From contig CAKSPU010000017.1 of the NCBI GenBank assembly GCA_934486875.1, positions 1 to 43,274 on the forward strand: a stretch of DNA of 43,274 nt, written 5' to 3'. The position numbers were made by a program, and so were the translations under genes. This stretch comes from an uncultured Oscillospiraceae bacterium. GTDB lineage: Bacteria; Bacillota; Clostridia; Oscillospirales; Ruminococcaceae. Below are positions 22,570 to 31,083 of this stretch, piece by piece; the first letter of the stretch is position 1, and each line of letters starts with the position of its first letter. Below the pieces are notes generated by a model. That model had not been told where the DNA came from. It was given only the letters and a program-made list of their open reading frames with translations, and did no database searches.

Positions 22570-22996
22570 AAAGTCCCTCCGTGCTCCTGCAAATTTCGTC
22601 ATAGACCTCATAAACGTGGGTGTGGGTCTTTTTTATCCTTACGGGGCGCATATTCATATCAACAAAGCAGTGAGTTGTTTTTCCAACGGCGTGGAGCACG
22701 CCCTCGGTATCACAGACCTCATAGGTCACGGAAAATCTTGCTCCGCCGAAATCGGGGATATATGCCTTGACGATAAATACATCACCGAATTTAAAGGGCA
22801 GCTTATATTCACACTCCGCCGACAGCACGGGGGTCATAAGCCCCTCCTCCTCGACCAGCTGAAAGGGCAGACCTGCCTGCTCGATAAGGTCAACTCTCGC
22901 TTCCTCGAACCAGCGGATATAATTTGAATGATGGACTATGCCCATTTTGTCGGTCTCATAGTAATAGACCCGTCTTGAATAGGGTTTAAGCTTCAT
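22559..22996 (-). CDS. Acyl-CoA thioesterase, 4HBT (YbgC/FadM-like)
   Basis: This 145-residue hot-dog-fold protein has the YbgC signature YYYETDKMGIVHHSNYIRWFEEARVDLIEQAG (residues about 11-41), where the Asp is the catalytic acid of 4-hydroxybenzoyl-CoA thioesterase relatives. It probably hydrolyses short or aromatic acyl-CoA or acyl-ACP esters; the substrate is not predictable. The ATG at 22996 is chosen because AGAGAGGA lies upstream and because the thrS terminator (23013-23042) lies just beyond, ruling out longer readings. Confidence 0.9.
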   Translation of the reverse strand: MKLKPYSRRVYYYETDKMGIVHHSNYIRWFEEARVDLIEQAGLPFQLVEEEGLMTPVLSAECEYKLPFKFGDVFIVKAYIPDFGGARFSVTYEVCDTEGVLHAVGKTTHCFVDMNMRPVRIKKTHTHVYEVYDEICRSTEGLYDE

Positions 22997-23012
22997 TTGG
23001 TCGTCCTCTCTT

Positions 23013-23042
23013 AAAAAGGCAGCCGCAATTTCTGCGGCTGCC
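23013..23042 (-). terminator. Terminator of thrS
   Basis: On the minus strand GGCAGCCGCA pairs with TGCGGCTGCC, followed by TTTTTAA, about 22 bases after the thrS stop. Confidence 0.85.
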
Positions 23043-23063
23043 GTGGTTATTTTTGTCAAAAGC

Positions 23064-25010
23064 TTATCTTGCCTTAGATACGTTCTCCTCGTTTATCTTA
23101 GCGATAACATCATCAAGAGGTGATGCGCCGAGGTCGCCGTCCTTTCTGGAACGGAGAGAAACTGTATTGTCCTCGACCTCCTTATCGCCGACGATAAAGA
23201 AGTAAGGTATCTTTTCAAGCTGTGCCTGACGTATCTTGTAGCCGATCTTCTCGTTTCTGTTATCAACGGTAACTCTGATGCCCATTGCTCTGAGCTTGTC
23301 GGCAATGCCCTCGCCGTATTCCTTTGCTCTGTCGGTAACGGGGAGGATACGTACCTGCTCGGGTGAGAGCCAGAGGGGAAGTGCTCCGCCGTACTTTTCA
23401 AGGAGATATGCAAGTGTTCTTTCAAAGCAGCCGAGGCTTGTACGGTGAATAATGTAGGGGTTCTTCTTTGTTCCGTCAACATCAACATACTCCATACCGA
23501 AGCGCTGTGCAAGGAGCATATCTATCTGGATAGTTACAAGGGTATCTTCCTTGCCGTAAACGTTGTGATACTGGATATCGAGCTTGGGTCCGTAGAATGC
23601 GGCTTCGTCGATACCGATGGAATATTCAACTCCCAGATCATCAAGAATAGTTTTCATTGTAGCCTGTGCGTGCTCCCACTGCTCGGGAGTGCCCTCGTAC
23701 TTGTTCTTGGGGTTTGTGGGATCCCACTGGGAGAAGCGGAATGTGCAGTCCTCAAGAAGTCCTACGGTATCAAGGAAATACTTTGCAAGCTCAAGGCAGC
23801 CTCTGAACTCGTCCTCAAGCTGCTCGGGACGGAGGATATAATGTCCCTCGGAAATCGTGAACTGTCTTACTCTGATAAGACCGTGCATCTCGCCGCTGTC
23901 CTCGTTTCTGAACAGGGTAGATGTTTCTGTCAGTCTCATAGGCAGGTCTCTGTAGGAACGCTGACGGTTCAGGAATACCTGATACTGGAAAGGACAGGTC
24001 ATAGGACGGAGAGCGAAGCACTCCTTTTCCTCATCGTTGGGGTCGCCGAGAACGAACATACCGTCAAGGTAATGATCCCAGTGTCCCGAAATCTTGTAAA
24101 GCTCTCTCTTTGCCATATAAGGTGTCTTGGTGAGCTGGCAGCCCTTGGAAGCCTCAACGTCCTCCACCCATCTCTGCATAAGCTGAATGACCTTTGCGCC
24201 CTTGGGGAGAAGTATGGGCAGACCCTGACCGATATAATCAACGGTTGTGAAATATTCAAGCTCTCTGCCTATCTTGTTGTGGTCACGGCTCTTTGCTTCC
24301 TCGACCTTTTTGAGGTATTCCTCAAGCTCGGAAGCCTTGGGGAATGCTGTGCCGTAAATTCTGCAAAGCTGCTTGCCCTTGGAGTCACCTCTCCAGTATG
24401 CGCCTGTGCAGTTTGTGAGCTTGAATGCCTTTACGGGAGCTGTGGACATAAGGTGGGGGCCTGCGCAGAGGTCAGTGAAATCGCCCTGCTTGTAGAAGCT
24501 GATATCCTCGCCCTTATCGCTGTGCTCCTTGCAGAGCTCAACCTTGTAGGGCTCGCCCATTTCAGCAAGCTTTGCCTCGGCTTCTGCGGGAGGAAGCTCG
24601 AAACGGGTGATCTCAATGCCCTCCTTGACGATCTTCTTCATCTCTGCCTCGAACTTTGCGAGATCATCGGCGGTGAAGGGGTGGTCGGTGTCGAAATCAT
24701 AGTAGAAGCCGTTTTCGATAGAGGGACCGATGGACAGCTTTGTTTCGGGATAAATGCGCTTTACAGCCTGCGCAAGGATATGGGAAGCGGTGTGCCGGAA
24801 GGTGTGCTTGCCCTCTTCGGTGTCGAATGTGCATACTTCAAAGGTGCAGTCGGCGGTAACGGGTGTTCTCAGGTCGCATACCTTGCCGTCAAGCTTTACG
24901 CAGCAGGCAGCCTTGTAAAGACCCATTCCTATTCCCTTGATAATTTCAGCGGCGGAAACTCCGCTCTCGGCTTCTCTTACGGAGCCGTCTTTAAGTGTAA
25001 GCTTTACCAT
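23064..25010 (-). CDS. thrS: Threonine--tRNA ligase
   Basis: Threonyl-tRNA synthetase is a class II enzyme that charges tRNA-Thr. All domains are present in 648 residues: N-terminal TGS (MVKLTLKDGSVREAESGVSAAEIIKGIG), the editing domain with HTASHILAQAVKRIYPETKLSIGP, class II motif 2 region MTCPFQYQVFLNRQRSYRDLPMRL, motif 3 YIIHRTSLGCFERTLAYLLEKYGG, and the anticodon-binding domain PLWLSPEQVRILPVTDRAKEYGEGIADKLR. AAGGAG precedes the ATG. It follows the ABC permease gene by 93 bases without a terminator, so it may be reached by the T-box-controlled transcript from 28367; a separate promoter was not obvious. Confidence 0.97.
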   Translation of the reverse strand: MVKLTLKDGSVREAESGVSAAEIIKGIGMGLYKAACCVKLDGKVCDLRTPVTADCTFEVCTFDTEEGKHTFRHTASHILAQAVKRIYPETKLSIGPSIENGFYYDFDTDHPFTADDLAKFEAEMKKIVKEGIEITRFELPPAEAEAKLAEMGEPYKVELCKEHSDKGEDISFYKQGDFTDLCAGPHLMSTAPVKAFKLTNCTGAYWRGDSKGKQLCRIYGTAFPKASELEEYLKKVEEAKSRDHNKIGRELEYFTTVDYIGQGLPILLPKGAKVIQLMQRWVEDVEASKGCQLTKTPYMAKRELYKISGHWDHYLDGMFVLGDPNDEEKECFALRPMTCPFQYQVFLNRQRSYRDLPMRLTETSTLFRNEDSGEMHGLIRVRQFTISEGHYILRPEQLEDEFRGCLELAKYFLDTVGLLEDCTFRFSQWDPTNPKNKYEGTPEQWEHAQATMKTILDDLGVEYSIGIDEAAFYGPKLDIQYHNVYGKEDTLVTIQIDMLLAQRFGMEYVDVDGTKKNPYIIHRTSLGCFERTLAYLLEKYGGALPLWLSPEQVRILPVTDRAKEYGEGIADKLRAMGIRVTVDNRNEKIGYKIRQAQLEKIPYFFIVGDKEVEDNTVSLRSRKDGDLGASPLDDVIAKINEENVSKAR

Positions 25011-25103
25011 TTTTCATTACTCCTTTATATTTTCATTTTTATCAGATGATCTCCTGTTTAATACCGAGGGGTCTGCCGCTCCTCAGCAGTAAAAAATCTA
25101 ATT

Positions 25104-25889
25104 TTATTCATCGGAGCAAACACCCCCTTTGATGTATTTGTTTATATCAACCCTCTGAGACCGCTTATAAACAGCGCTCAGAAGCATTGCTGCAATCATC
25201 TCAAACAGCTTGCCGAGCAGGATTATCACAATAGTCCACGCAAAAAGGTCGGCTGTTTCAAGGTATATTTTTGAGCGGTAGAGCATATCTCCCAGGGTGA
25301 AATCGGGCTGACCGATTACCTCCGCCGCCGTGCCGCTTTTGAATGCAAGCCCTGCGGCTGTTCTGAATGCTGCGGTAAGGAATGGCATCACCGAGGGGAA
25401 ATACAGATATCTTGCCCGCTTGTATGGGCTGAGAGCGAATATATCAGCCGCTTCGACAAGCCCGATGTCCGCATTTTCAATTCCCTTTTCCACAGCGTCA
25501 TATATGACGGGCATAACCATCAGGGCGGATATGAGAAAGGACAGCGCCGAGCTTTTTAAGAAAAACAGGGCAAATATTATGAAGCTCGCCACAGGCACTG
25601 CCTTTACTGCCGACATAAACGGGGAAATTATCGCCTTTGCCGCAGCAAACCGTGCCGACAGGGCGGCGGTGACAGTTCCTGTGACCGCTCCCGCCGCAAA
25701 GCCTGCTCCTATTCGGAGAAAGGAGTTTGATACCGTGCGGATAAATGCGGGTTCAGTGCAAAGCTCAAAGAGCCTTTTTACGGCGGCTATGGGCGTTACG
25801 AGGATCACACGCCTGTTTATGAGCATCGCAGTACACTGCCAGAGAATAAGCCAGAAAAGTATACCGAAAAAGCGGCTGTGCTTTTTCAT
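25104..25889 (-). CDS. ABC transporter permease (SsuC/TauC/ThiX type)
   Basis: The 261-residue integral membrane protein has about six helices and the EAA cytoplasmic loop EAADIFALSPYKRARYLYFPSVMPFLTAAFRTAAGLAFKSG at about 155-195, which contacts the ATPase. This pattern belongs to BPD_transp_1 permeases for sulfonate, nitrate, taurine or pyrimidine-like solutes. Its start overlaps the stop of the binding-protein gene by 4 bases (ATGA), so the two are coupled. No ABC ATPase is encoded nearby. The substrate is not proven; see the T-box entry for a sulfur hint. Confidence 0.88.
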   Translation of the reverse strand: MKKHSRFFGILFWLILWQCTAMLINRRVILVTPIAAVKRLFELCTEPAFIRTVSNSFLRIGAGFAAGAVTGTVTAALSARFAAAKAIISPFMSAVKAVPVASFIIFALFFLKSSALSFLISALMVMPVIYDAVEKGIENADIGLVEAADIFALSPYKRARYLYFPSVMPFLTAAFRTAAGLAFKSGTAAEVIGQPDFTLGDMLYRSKIYLETADLFAWTIVIILLGKLFEMIAAMLLSAVYKRSQRVDINKYIKGGVCSDE

Positions 25890-26890
25890 CTCACAAAGAA
25901 TGCGTCATCGCCGGGAACACTGCCGCCGACCGATGTGCCGTCGGCTTCAAAAAGCACGTTCCAGTAGCCTGTTACAGCCTGCTTCATCGCATCGTCACGG
26001 AGAAGAGTGATGTTGCAGTAGGGAAGAGCCTTTTTGGCAACGGGTGCTTTCACGATATCATAGCCGCCGATAAGCTCTGCGGCTTCATCGGTGTTTTCGT
26101 TCACGAAATCCACCGATGCCTGATATTCGTCAAGAAATGTTCCGAAAGCATTTCCGTTTTCCTCTGTAACGCTCTTCTGCGCCACGGTAACACCCGTGAT
26201 AAGAGGGGTATCGCAGACCTTGTTCCACTCGTCTGTGAGACTGAGGGCAATTTTAATGTTCTCATTCTGCATCTGTGCGGCGGTAACATAGGGCTGGGGG
26301 AGAACTGCGATCGCATTCTCGCTCTCCGCCATTACTGCGGCACACTCTGCGGCTTCGGACTTGTATTCAACAGTCACGTCCTGCTGTGGTTCAAGACCGT
26401 TTTGGCGGAGAATATAGTTAAAAACATACTCGGGGGTAGTGCCCTTGCCTGTGGAATAGACCGTTTTGCCCTTAAGGTCGGCAACGGAGGTTATTTCATC
26501 GCCCGTTGTGACAACGTAAAGCACGCCGAGGGTGTTTACTGCGGCAACATCTATTGCACCATCTGTCTTATTGTAAAGGACTGCCGCAAGATTTGCGGGG
26601 ACATTTGCAATATCGGTATTTCCGCTTACCACGCCCGTGACGATCTCATCGGCGGCGGCATATACGGAAACATTGTATTTGTTTAAGGTCACTCCCGCTT
26701 CGCTGTCGGACATAAGCTTTACCATACCCATTGCAGTGGGGCCCTTAAGGGAAGCGATATCATATTCGGCACCGTCAGCCGCAGACGGCATATTATCCGT
26801 AAGCGGTATCGTCTCAGCCTGATTTCCGACAGAAGAACAGGCTGTGAAAAGAAGGATCACAGCGGCAATTGCAGAAAATCTTTTTTTCAT
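25886..26890 (-). CDS. ABC transporter substrate-binding lipoprotein (NMT1/SsuA-like)
   Basis: This 334-residue protein has a lipoprotein signal, MKKRFSAIAAVILLFTACSS, with Cys near 18. The mature part resembles type II periplasmic binding proteins of the NMT1/THI5/SsuA group: LKGPTAMGMVKLMSDSEAG, SGNTDIANVPANLAAVLYNKT, SVADLKGKTVYSTGKGTTPEYVFNYILRQNGL and VAVLPQPYVTAAQ-like segments. These bind sulfonates, nitrate or thiamine precursors. The ATG at 26890 has AAAGGAGC upstream and starts the signal peptide; longer readings run into the previous gene. It is 10 bases after the DUF815 gene and coupled to the permease. Confidence 0.88.
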   Translation of the reverse strand: MKKRFSAIAAVILLFTACSSVGNQAETIPLTDNMPSAADGAEYDIASLKGPTAMGMVKLMSDSEAGVTLNKYNVSVYAAADEIVTGVVSGNTDIANVPANLAAVLYNKTDGAIDVAAVNTLGVLYVVTTGDEITSVADLKGKTVYSTGKGTTPEYVFNYILRQNGLEPQQDVTVEYKSEAAECAAVMAESENAIAVLPQPYVTAAQMQNENIKIALSLTDEWNKVCDTPLITGVTVAQKSVTEENGNAFGTFLDEYQASVDFVNENTDEAAELIGGYDIVKAPVAKKALPYCNITLLRDDAMKQAVTGYWNVLFEADGTSVGGSVPGDDAFFVR

Positions 26891-26900
26891 AAAAGCTCCT

Positions 26901-28082
26901 TTACGCATTCTCGGGTTCACCCGCTTTGAGCATTTCAACGAAATGCCTTGCTGCACGTCCGCTTCTTCCGCTTCTGCGGAGAGCATATGCCTCAGCCTTG
27001 GTGAACAGCTCGTCCTTGTCCATAGAAATGCCGTACTGACCTGCAAGATACTCTACGATCTTAAGGTATGTATCCTTGTCGGGCTTCAGGAACGTTACCT
27101 TCAAGCCGAAGCGCTCGGACAGCGACGCAAGCTCCTCACGGGTGTCTCTTGCGTGGATATCGTCACCGTCACGGTCGGCAAAGCTTTCCTTCACAAGGTG
27201 GCGGCGGTTGCTGGTGGCATAGATGACAGCGTTTGATGCCTTGGAGGAAATAGAACCCTCCAGGACGGCTTTCAGCGCTCCGAAATCAGCGTCATCGGAG
27301 GAGAACGAAAGGTCATCTATGAAAATGATGAATTTAAGGGGATTGTCCGCAATGCTCTCCATAACATCGGGGAGCTCGTGGAGCTGTGCCTTTTTAAGCT
27401 CGATAAGTCTGAGTCCTCGGTCCGCAAATTCATTTACCACAGCCTTTACGGTGGAGGATTTTCCCGTTCCCGCATCGCCGTAGAGGAGACAGTTTGCGGC
27501 AGGTCTGCCCTTTATGAGAGCAAGGGTGTTGTCAATGACCATTTTGCGCTGGGTCTCATAGGCGGGGAGCTGTGAAAGGCGCTGGGGGTCGGGAGTGAGG
27601 ACAGGGGTTATAACGTGGTCTCTGAGCATAAATGCGGTGTATTTTGCAAAAATGCCGTAGCCCTTGGTAAAGAGCTTGTCTATCCTGTCATCATAGATAG
27701 CCCGGAAATCGTAATTTGTGTTATCCCACTCGGGAAGATAACCCATATAGCCCATTGCGGTGCGGACATTTTCGGTGGTGAGCATTGATATCTCACTGAA
27801 AAGCCCCAGCTCCTTGCGGGCAGCCGATTCCATAACGGCGGGAACATTTTCCCTGCGTGCTTTTCTCAGCAGATAGGTGTTCTCGTCCTCGGTGACAGCC
27901 TTGATGATGTAGTTTGAAAGGTTGGAGCCGTGCCTGTAAAGGGAATTTACAAACTCGCCCACAGCCGCAGGAGTCTGCTCTTTGAGCATATCCATAAGTC
28001 TGCCCATAGTTCTGAGCTTTAAAACCCCTCTGAATACCGCAAGCCCCGAAAGTCTTGTGTAAAGGTCGCTTAACTGGTTCAT
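26901..28082 (-). CDS. DUF815 family AAA+ ATPase
   Basis: The 393-residue protein matches the DUF815 group of predicted AAA+ ATPases. An N-terminal helical part of about 170 residues precedes Walker A LLYGDAGTGKSSTVKAVVNEF (near 205), Walker B FIIFIDDLSFSSDD (near 250), sensor 1 NAVIYATSNRRHLVKESFADR, and the C-terminal lid RRSGRSGRAARHFVEML. It is not an ABC ATPase: there is no LSGGQ signature. Function is unknown; single-gene occurrence in Clostridia is usual. Here it is the first gene after a T-box and precedes the two ABC genes. SD is weak (AAGAG next to the ATG). Confidence 0.88.
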   Translation of the reverse strand: MNQLSDLYTRLSGLAVFRGVLKLRTMGRLMDMLKEQTPAAVGEFVNSLYRHGSNLSNYIIKAVTEDENTYLLRKARRENVPAVMESAARKELGLFSEISMLTTENVRTAMGYMGYLPEWDNTNYDFRAIYDDRIDKLFTKGYGIFAKYTAFMLRDHVITPVLTPDPQRLSQLPAYETQRKMVIDNTLALIKGRPAANCLLYGDAGTGKSSTVKAVVNEFADRGLRLIELKKAQLHELPDVMESIADNPLKFIIFIDDLSFSSDDADFGALKAVLEGSISSKASNAVIYATSNRRHLVKESFADRDGDDIHARDTREELASLSERFGLKVTFLKPDKDTYLKIVEYLAGQYGISMDKDELFTKAEAYALRRSGRSGRAARHFVEMLKAGEPENA

Positions 28083-28108
28083 CTCTTAAAATCTTCTTTC
28101 TTTAAAAA

Positions 28109-28367
28109 TAAAAAAGCCCCGAGACTCTTTCCAAAAGTCCCGGGACGATAATTACCGTGTTTCCACCCGTTTTCGCACTGCCGCATAAATATGCGCAGAT
28201 GCCTCATTGATGCCTGGTAACGGTGGACTGCCGCCGCCTGTTGAGCGGTCTCCGAAAGCGGTGCATTCCCTGCCTGCGCTGCACCCGATCCCAGCCTGTG
28301 TCGGGCACTCTCTGAAAGCACATATATTGCAGAAAAAGGTCTTTCATCAGCGATCTGAAATTTTTAC
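28109..28367 (-). promoter_or_regulatory. T-box leader (probable tRNA-Cys specifier)
   Basis: On the minus strand the RNA shows GATGAAAGACC, CAGAGAG (28308-28314), and the T-box core GGGTGGAAACACGG (28155-28168) followed by CGTCCC. A terminator follows: CCCGGGACT with AGTCTCGGGG and TTTTTT (28110-28146). Stem I can be closed by GAAAG/CTTTC. Its specifier loop reads GAA-TGC-ACC (28260-28268), so the codon is most likely UGC (Cys); ACC (Thr), one codon later, is the alternative and would fit thrS downstream. Uncharged matching tRNA should allow read-through into the DUF815-ABC(-thrS) genes. Confidence 0.85.
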
Positions 28368-28373
28368 ATATAT

Positions 28374-28402
28374 ATGATATCACTAATCGCCTCATCTGTC
28401 AA
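28374..28402 (-). promoter_or_regulatory. Promoter of the T-box operon
   Basis: On the minus strand TTGACA (28397-28402), a 17-base spacer and TATCAT (28374-28379). Confidence 0.8.
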
Positions 28403-28466
28403 CTGTATTTTTGTACAGCAAAAGCACAATTTTATTATTGATAAGTGTTAAATTATATAAAATTCC

Positions 28467-28495
28467 TTGACAAGAGGAAAATTTTATATTACAAT
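28467..28495 (+). promoter_or_regulatory. Promoter of rny
   Basis: TTGACA, a 17-base spacer and TACAAT point to a start near 28502, about 350 bases before the rny start codon. Confidence 0.75.
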
Positions 28496-28501
28496 AGTAT
28501 T

Positions 28502-28850
28502 GTGTCTGCAGTAAAAATATTTTCGGCAGAACGGCGGTTATTTCCGTCCCCTGCCATTTATAAAAAACTGCTTTTACATTATCGCTTCAGGTCAGTCCCG
28601 ACGTGCAAAAACACAGGAAACCGGAGTTTTCATATATATTTGATGAGCCTCCGCCCGTTTTATAGCGGTGCAGCTCAGTTTCAGGGATCATTTATGTTTG
28701 CTTACTGTAAAAATACTTATTCGTCAGTTGGATTATTTTAAGCTTTTTTCATTCATTCTCCCCAAACAATGCTTATTTGATATTTATGAGCTTCAATAAC
28801 AGACCTCCGAAGCGGTTACCATATTTTAATTTTTTAAGAAGGAGGTTTTT
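28502..28850 (+). other. Long leader of rny without a convincing gene
   Basis: These ~350 bases hold no recognisable gene: a 98-codon frame at 28445-28741 begins upstream of the promoter and has no protein-like pattern. A hairpin at 28526-28556 joins GGCAG with CTGCC and ACGG with CCGT. The end carries AGAAGGAGG, the rny ribosome site. It may be an RNase Y autoregulatory leader or hold a small RNA; no known riboswitch was recognised. Confidence 0.5.
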
Positions 28851-30407
28851 TTGTTGCAGTATGCTATTTATGTTGTCATATTTGTTGTGGCTGCCGCCGT
28901 TTCAGGTCTCATCTGCTTCAAAGCGGGCATAAAGTACCGCAAATCACAGGCTGAATCAGCTATCGGCTCTGCCGAAAAGGAAGCCGAGCGCATCATTGAG
29001 ACAGCCAAGGAAGAAGCCGACAGCAAAAAGAAGATCGCTCTTGTCGAAGCAAAGGACGAGATCCACAAGAGCCGCACCGAGCTTGAAAAAGAGATCAAGG
29101 AACGCAGAAACGAGCTTTCCAGACAGGAAAGACGTATCCAGCAGAAGGAAGAAAACCTTGACAGAAAGAACGATGCCCTTGAGAAAAAGGACGAACAGCT
29201 CCAGAAAAAGCTGAAAAATGCCGATGAAAAGCTGGAAGAGGCTGACAGGATCAAGCTCACCCAGATGGAAACACTGGAGAAAATTTCCCAGTTCACTATG
29301 GATCAGGCTAAGGAGCACCTGCTCTCGATGCTTGAAAATGAGCTCGTTCACGAAAAAGCCCTGAAGATCCAGCAGTATGAGCAGCAGCTCAAGGACGAGT
29401 GCGAGGACAAGGCAAGAAACCTTATTTCCCTTGCAATTGCAAAGTGTGCCGCAGATCAGGTGGCTGAGACCGCAGTTTCCGTTGTTCCTCTCCCCAGCGA
29501 CGAAATGAAGGGAAGAATCATCGGACGTGAGGGACGTAATATCCGTACTCTCGAGACCCTCACAGGAGTTGAGCTCATCATTGACGATACTCCTGAGGCT
29601 ATCACTCTTTCCTGCTTTGACCCCGCAAGACGTGAGGTTGCAAGGATCGCCCTTGAAAAGCTTATCGCTGACGGACGTATCCACCCCGCAAGGATCGAGG
29701 AAATGGTGGACAAGGCAAAGCGTGAGGTCGAGCACCGCATCAAGCAGGAGGGCGAAAGGGCTATCCTCGAGACCAATGTTCACGGAATCAACCACGAGCT
29801 TGTCCGTCTTATCGGTCGTCTGAGATACAGAACATCTTACCGTCAGAACGTTCTCGACCACTCTATCGAGGTCGCTCATCTGGCAGGAATTATGGCTTCC
29901 GAGCTTGGCGTTGACGCAAATCTCGCACGCCGTGCAGGTCTGCTCCACGATATAGGCAAGGCTCTCAGCTATGAGATCGAAGGCTCCCACGTTCAGATAG
30001 GCGTTGATGTCTGCCGAAAGTACAAGGAAAGTCCCGAAGTTATCCACGCTATCGAGGCTCACCACGGCGATGTTGAGACAAGGACCGTTGTTGCGGCTCT
30101 TGTTCAGGCTGCCGATGCTATCTCCGCCGCAAGACCCGGTGCGAGAAACGAGAATTACGAGAACTACATCAAGCGTCTCCAGAAGCTTGAAGAGATATGC
30201 ACCTCCTACGAGGGCGTTGAGAAATCCTACGCCATTCAGGCAGGCCGTGAAGTCCGCATAATGGTAATTCCCGAGCAGATAAACGACGAAAAGATGACTC
30301 TTGTTGCAAGAGAGATCGCCGCAAAGATCGAAAACGAGATGGATTATCCCGGACAGATCAAGGTACATCTTATCAGAGAAAGCAGAGCTATCGAATACGC
30401 TAAGTAA
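28851..30407 (+). CDS. rny: Ribonuclease Y
   Basis: RNase Y is a membrane-bound endoribonuclease that starts bulk mRNA decay and processes riboswitch RNAs in Firmicutes. The 518 residues show an N-terminal membrane helix ([20 protein letters not shown]), a long charged coiled coil (about 35-190), a KH domain ([36 protein letters not shown]), and an HD domain with [16 protein letters not shown] and GLLHDIGKA (catalytic His-Asp), followed by EAHHGDVE. The start is a TTG (28851; a second TTG follows) with AGGAGG at fitting distance. It stands alone with its own terminator. Confidence 0.97.
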   Translation: MLQYAIYVVIFVVAAAVSGLICFKAGIKYRKSQAESAIGSAEKEAERIIETAKEEADSKKKIALVEAKDEIHKSRTELEKEIKERRNELSRQERRIQQKEENLDRKNDALEKKDEQLQKKLKNADEKLEEADRIKLTQMETLEKISQFTMDQAKEHLLSMLENELVHEKALKIQQYEQQLKDECEDKARNLISLAIAKCAADQVAETAVSVVPLPSDEMKGRIIGREGRNIRTLETLTGVELIIDDTPEAITLSCFDPARREVARIALEKLIADGRIHPARIEEMVDKAKREVEHRIKQEGERAILETNVHGINHELVRLIGRLRYRTSYRQNVLDHSIEVAHLAGIMASELGVDANLARRAGLLHDIGKALSYEIEGSHVQIGVDVCRKYKESPEVIHAIEAHHGDVETRTVVAALVQAADAISAARPGARNENYENYIKRLQKLEEICTSYEGVEKSYAIQAGREVRIMVIPEQINDEKMTLVAREIAAKIENEMDYPGQIKVHLIRESRAIEYAK

Positions 30408-30410
30408 TGA

Positions 30411-30450
30411 AAAAGCCCCTCTTCGCTGTCTGCGGAGAGGGGCTTTTTTA
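30411..30450 (+). terminator. Terminator of rny
   Basis: AAAAGCCCCTCT pairs with AGAGGGGCTTTT, followed by TTA. Confidence 0.9.
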
Positions 30451-30472
30451 TGAGAGTGAGTTAGCCCGGTCT

Positions 30473-30503
30473 AATACTAATAACCAATTAACCTATAGAC
30501 AAA
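30473..30503. mobile_element. Decayed half-copy of the MITE-like element
   Basis: ATACTAATAACCAATTAACC then TATAGACAAA resembles the outer arm of the elements at 12671-12770 and 33304-33404 (arm read as ATACTAATAACCAATAAAAC, TGTAGACAAA). Only one arm is present. Confidence 0.5.
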
Positions 30504-30513
30504 TTATTGTAGA

Positions 30514-30656
30514 TCAGCTGACAAAGCTCTTTGCCCACTCTGCAATGACATCTTCCGATTCCGATGCCGAAAAGTGCCTGCCTTGCCGAAGCTCATACAG
30601 CCAAGGCAGAGCTTTGAGACTTCAATATCCGTGTTGCCGAGCTTTGTGTACTGAAT
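30514..30656 (-). pseudogene. Remnant of an aldo/keto reductase gene
   Basis: From 30656 the minus strand reads IQYTKLGNTDIEVSKLCLG and CMSFGKAG, the usual N-terminus of a YajO/IolS-type aldo/keto reductase. The expected ATG is ATT. At about 30574 the reading frame is lost, and a different frame ends EDVIAEWAKSFVS at a stop at 30514-30516, which could be a C-terminal scrap. Most of the ~330-residue enzyme is missing. It follows the cupin gene in the same direction, so an old third gene of that operon has been deleted. Confidence 0.6.
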
Positions 30657-30675
30657 TATCCGTCACCCTTTCAGA

Positions 30676-31068
30676 TCATTTCAGCTTTCCGTACTCCTCG
30701 TCGGAAACAGGCTCAAGCCACTCGTTTGAGCTGCCCTCCGCTGGTACCTCAACAGCAAGATGAACAAAATAGCTGTCGGGTGCTGCGCCGTGCCAGTGCT
30801 TTACCTCGGGAGGTATCTGAACAACATCGCCGGGGTGCAGCTCTCTTGCGGGCTTGTCCCACTCCTGATAATACCCCCTGCCTGCGGTGCAGAGAAGTAT
30901 CTGACCGCCCTTGTGGTGGATATGCCAGTTATTGCGGCACTTAGGCTCAAAGGTAATATTTCCTATGGAAACACCCTCGGTGGTCAGCATATTGAGCCAG
31001 CTCTGACCAACGAAATATTTTGCAAATGCGGTATTTTTTTCACCTGTGGGAAAAATGCTTTCGTACAT
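30676..31068 (-). CDS. Cupin-domain protein
   Basis: This 130-residue single-domain cupin has motif 1 WHIHHKGGQILLCTAGRGYYQ (near 50-70, two metal-binding His) and motif 2 PGDVVQIPPEVKHWHGAAPD (near 85-105). The fold binds a metal; activity may be an isomerase, oxygenase or small-molecule sensor. Such cupins are often linked to carboxymuconolactone-decarboxylase-like and flavodoxin genes in Clostridia. The ATG at 31068 is chosen because GAAGGTGA lies 5 bases upstream; an in-frame TTG at 31083 is less likely. It directly follows the flavodoxin-like gene in the same operon. Confidence 0.85.
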   Translation of the reverse strand: MYESIFPTGEKNTAFAKYFVGQSWLNMLTTEGVSIGNITFEPKCRNNWHIHHKGGQILLCTAGRGYYQEWDKPARELHPGDVVQIPPEVKHWHGAAPDSYFVHLAVEVPAEGSSNEWLEPVSDEEYGKLK

Positions 31069-31083
31069 AAAAATCACCTTCAA

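Noticed and set aside
26901..28082. DUF815 protein as the missing ATPase of the ABC importer
   Set aside because: It has AAA+ features (sensor 1 Asn, C-terminal lid) and no LSGGQ signature, so it cannot be an ordinary ABC ATPase; only operon sharing is supported.
28445..28741. A 98-residue gene upstream of rny
   Set aside because: Its start lies upstream of the consensus promoter, it has no ribosome site, and the composition is not protein-like.
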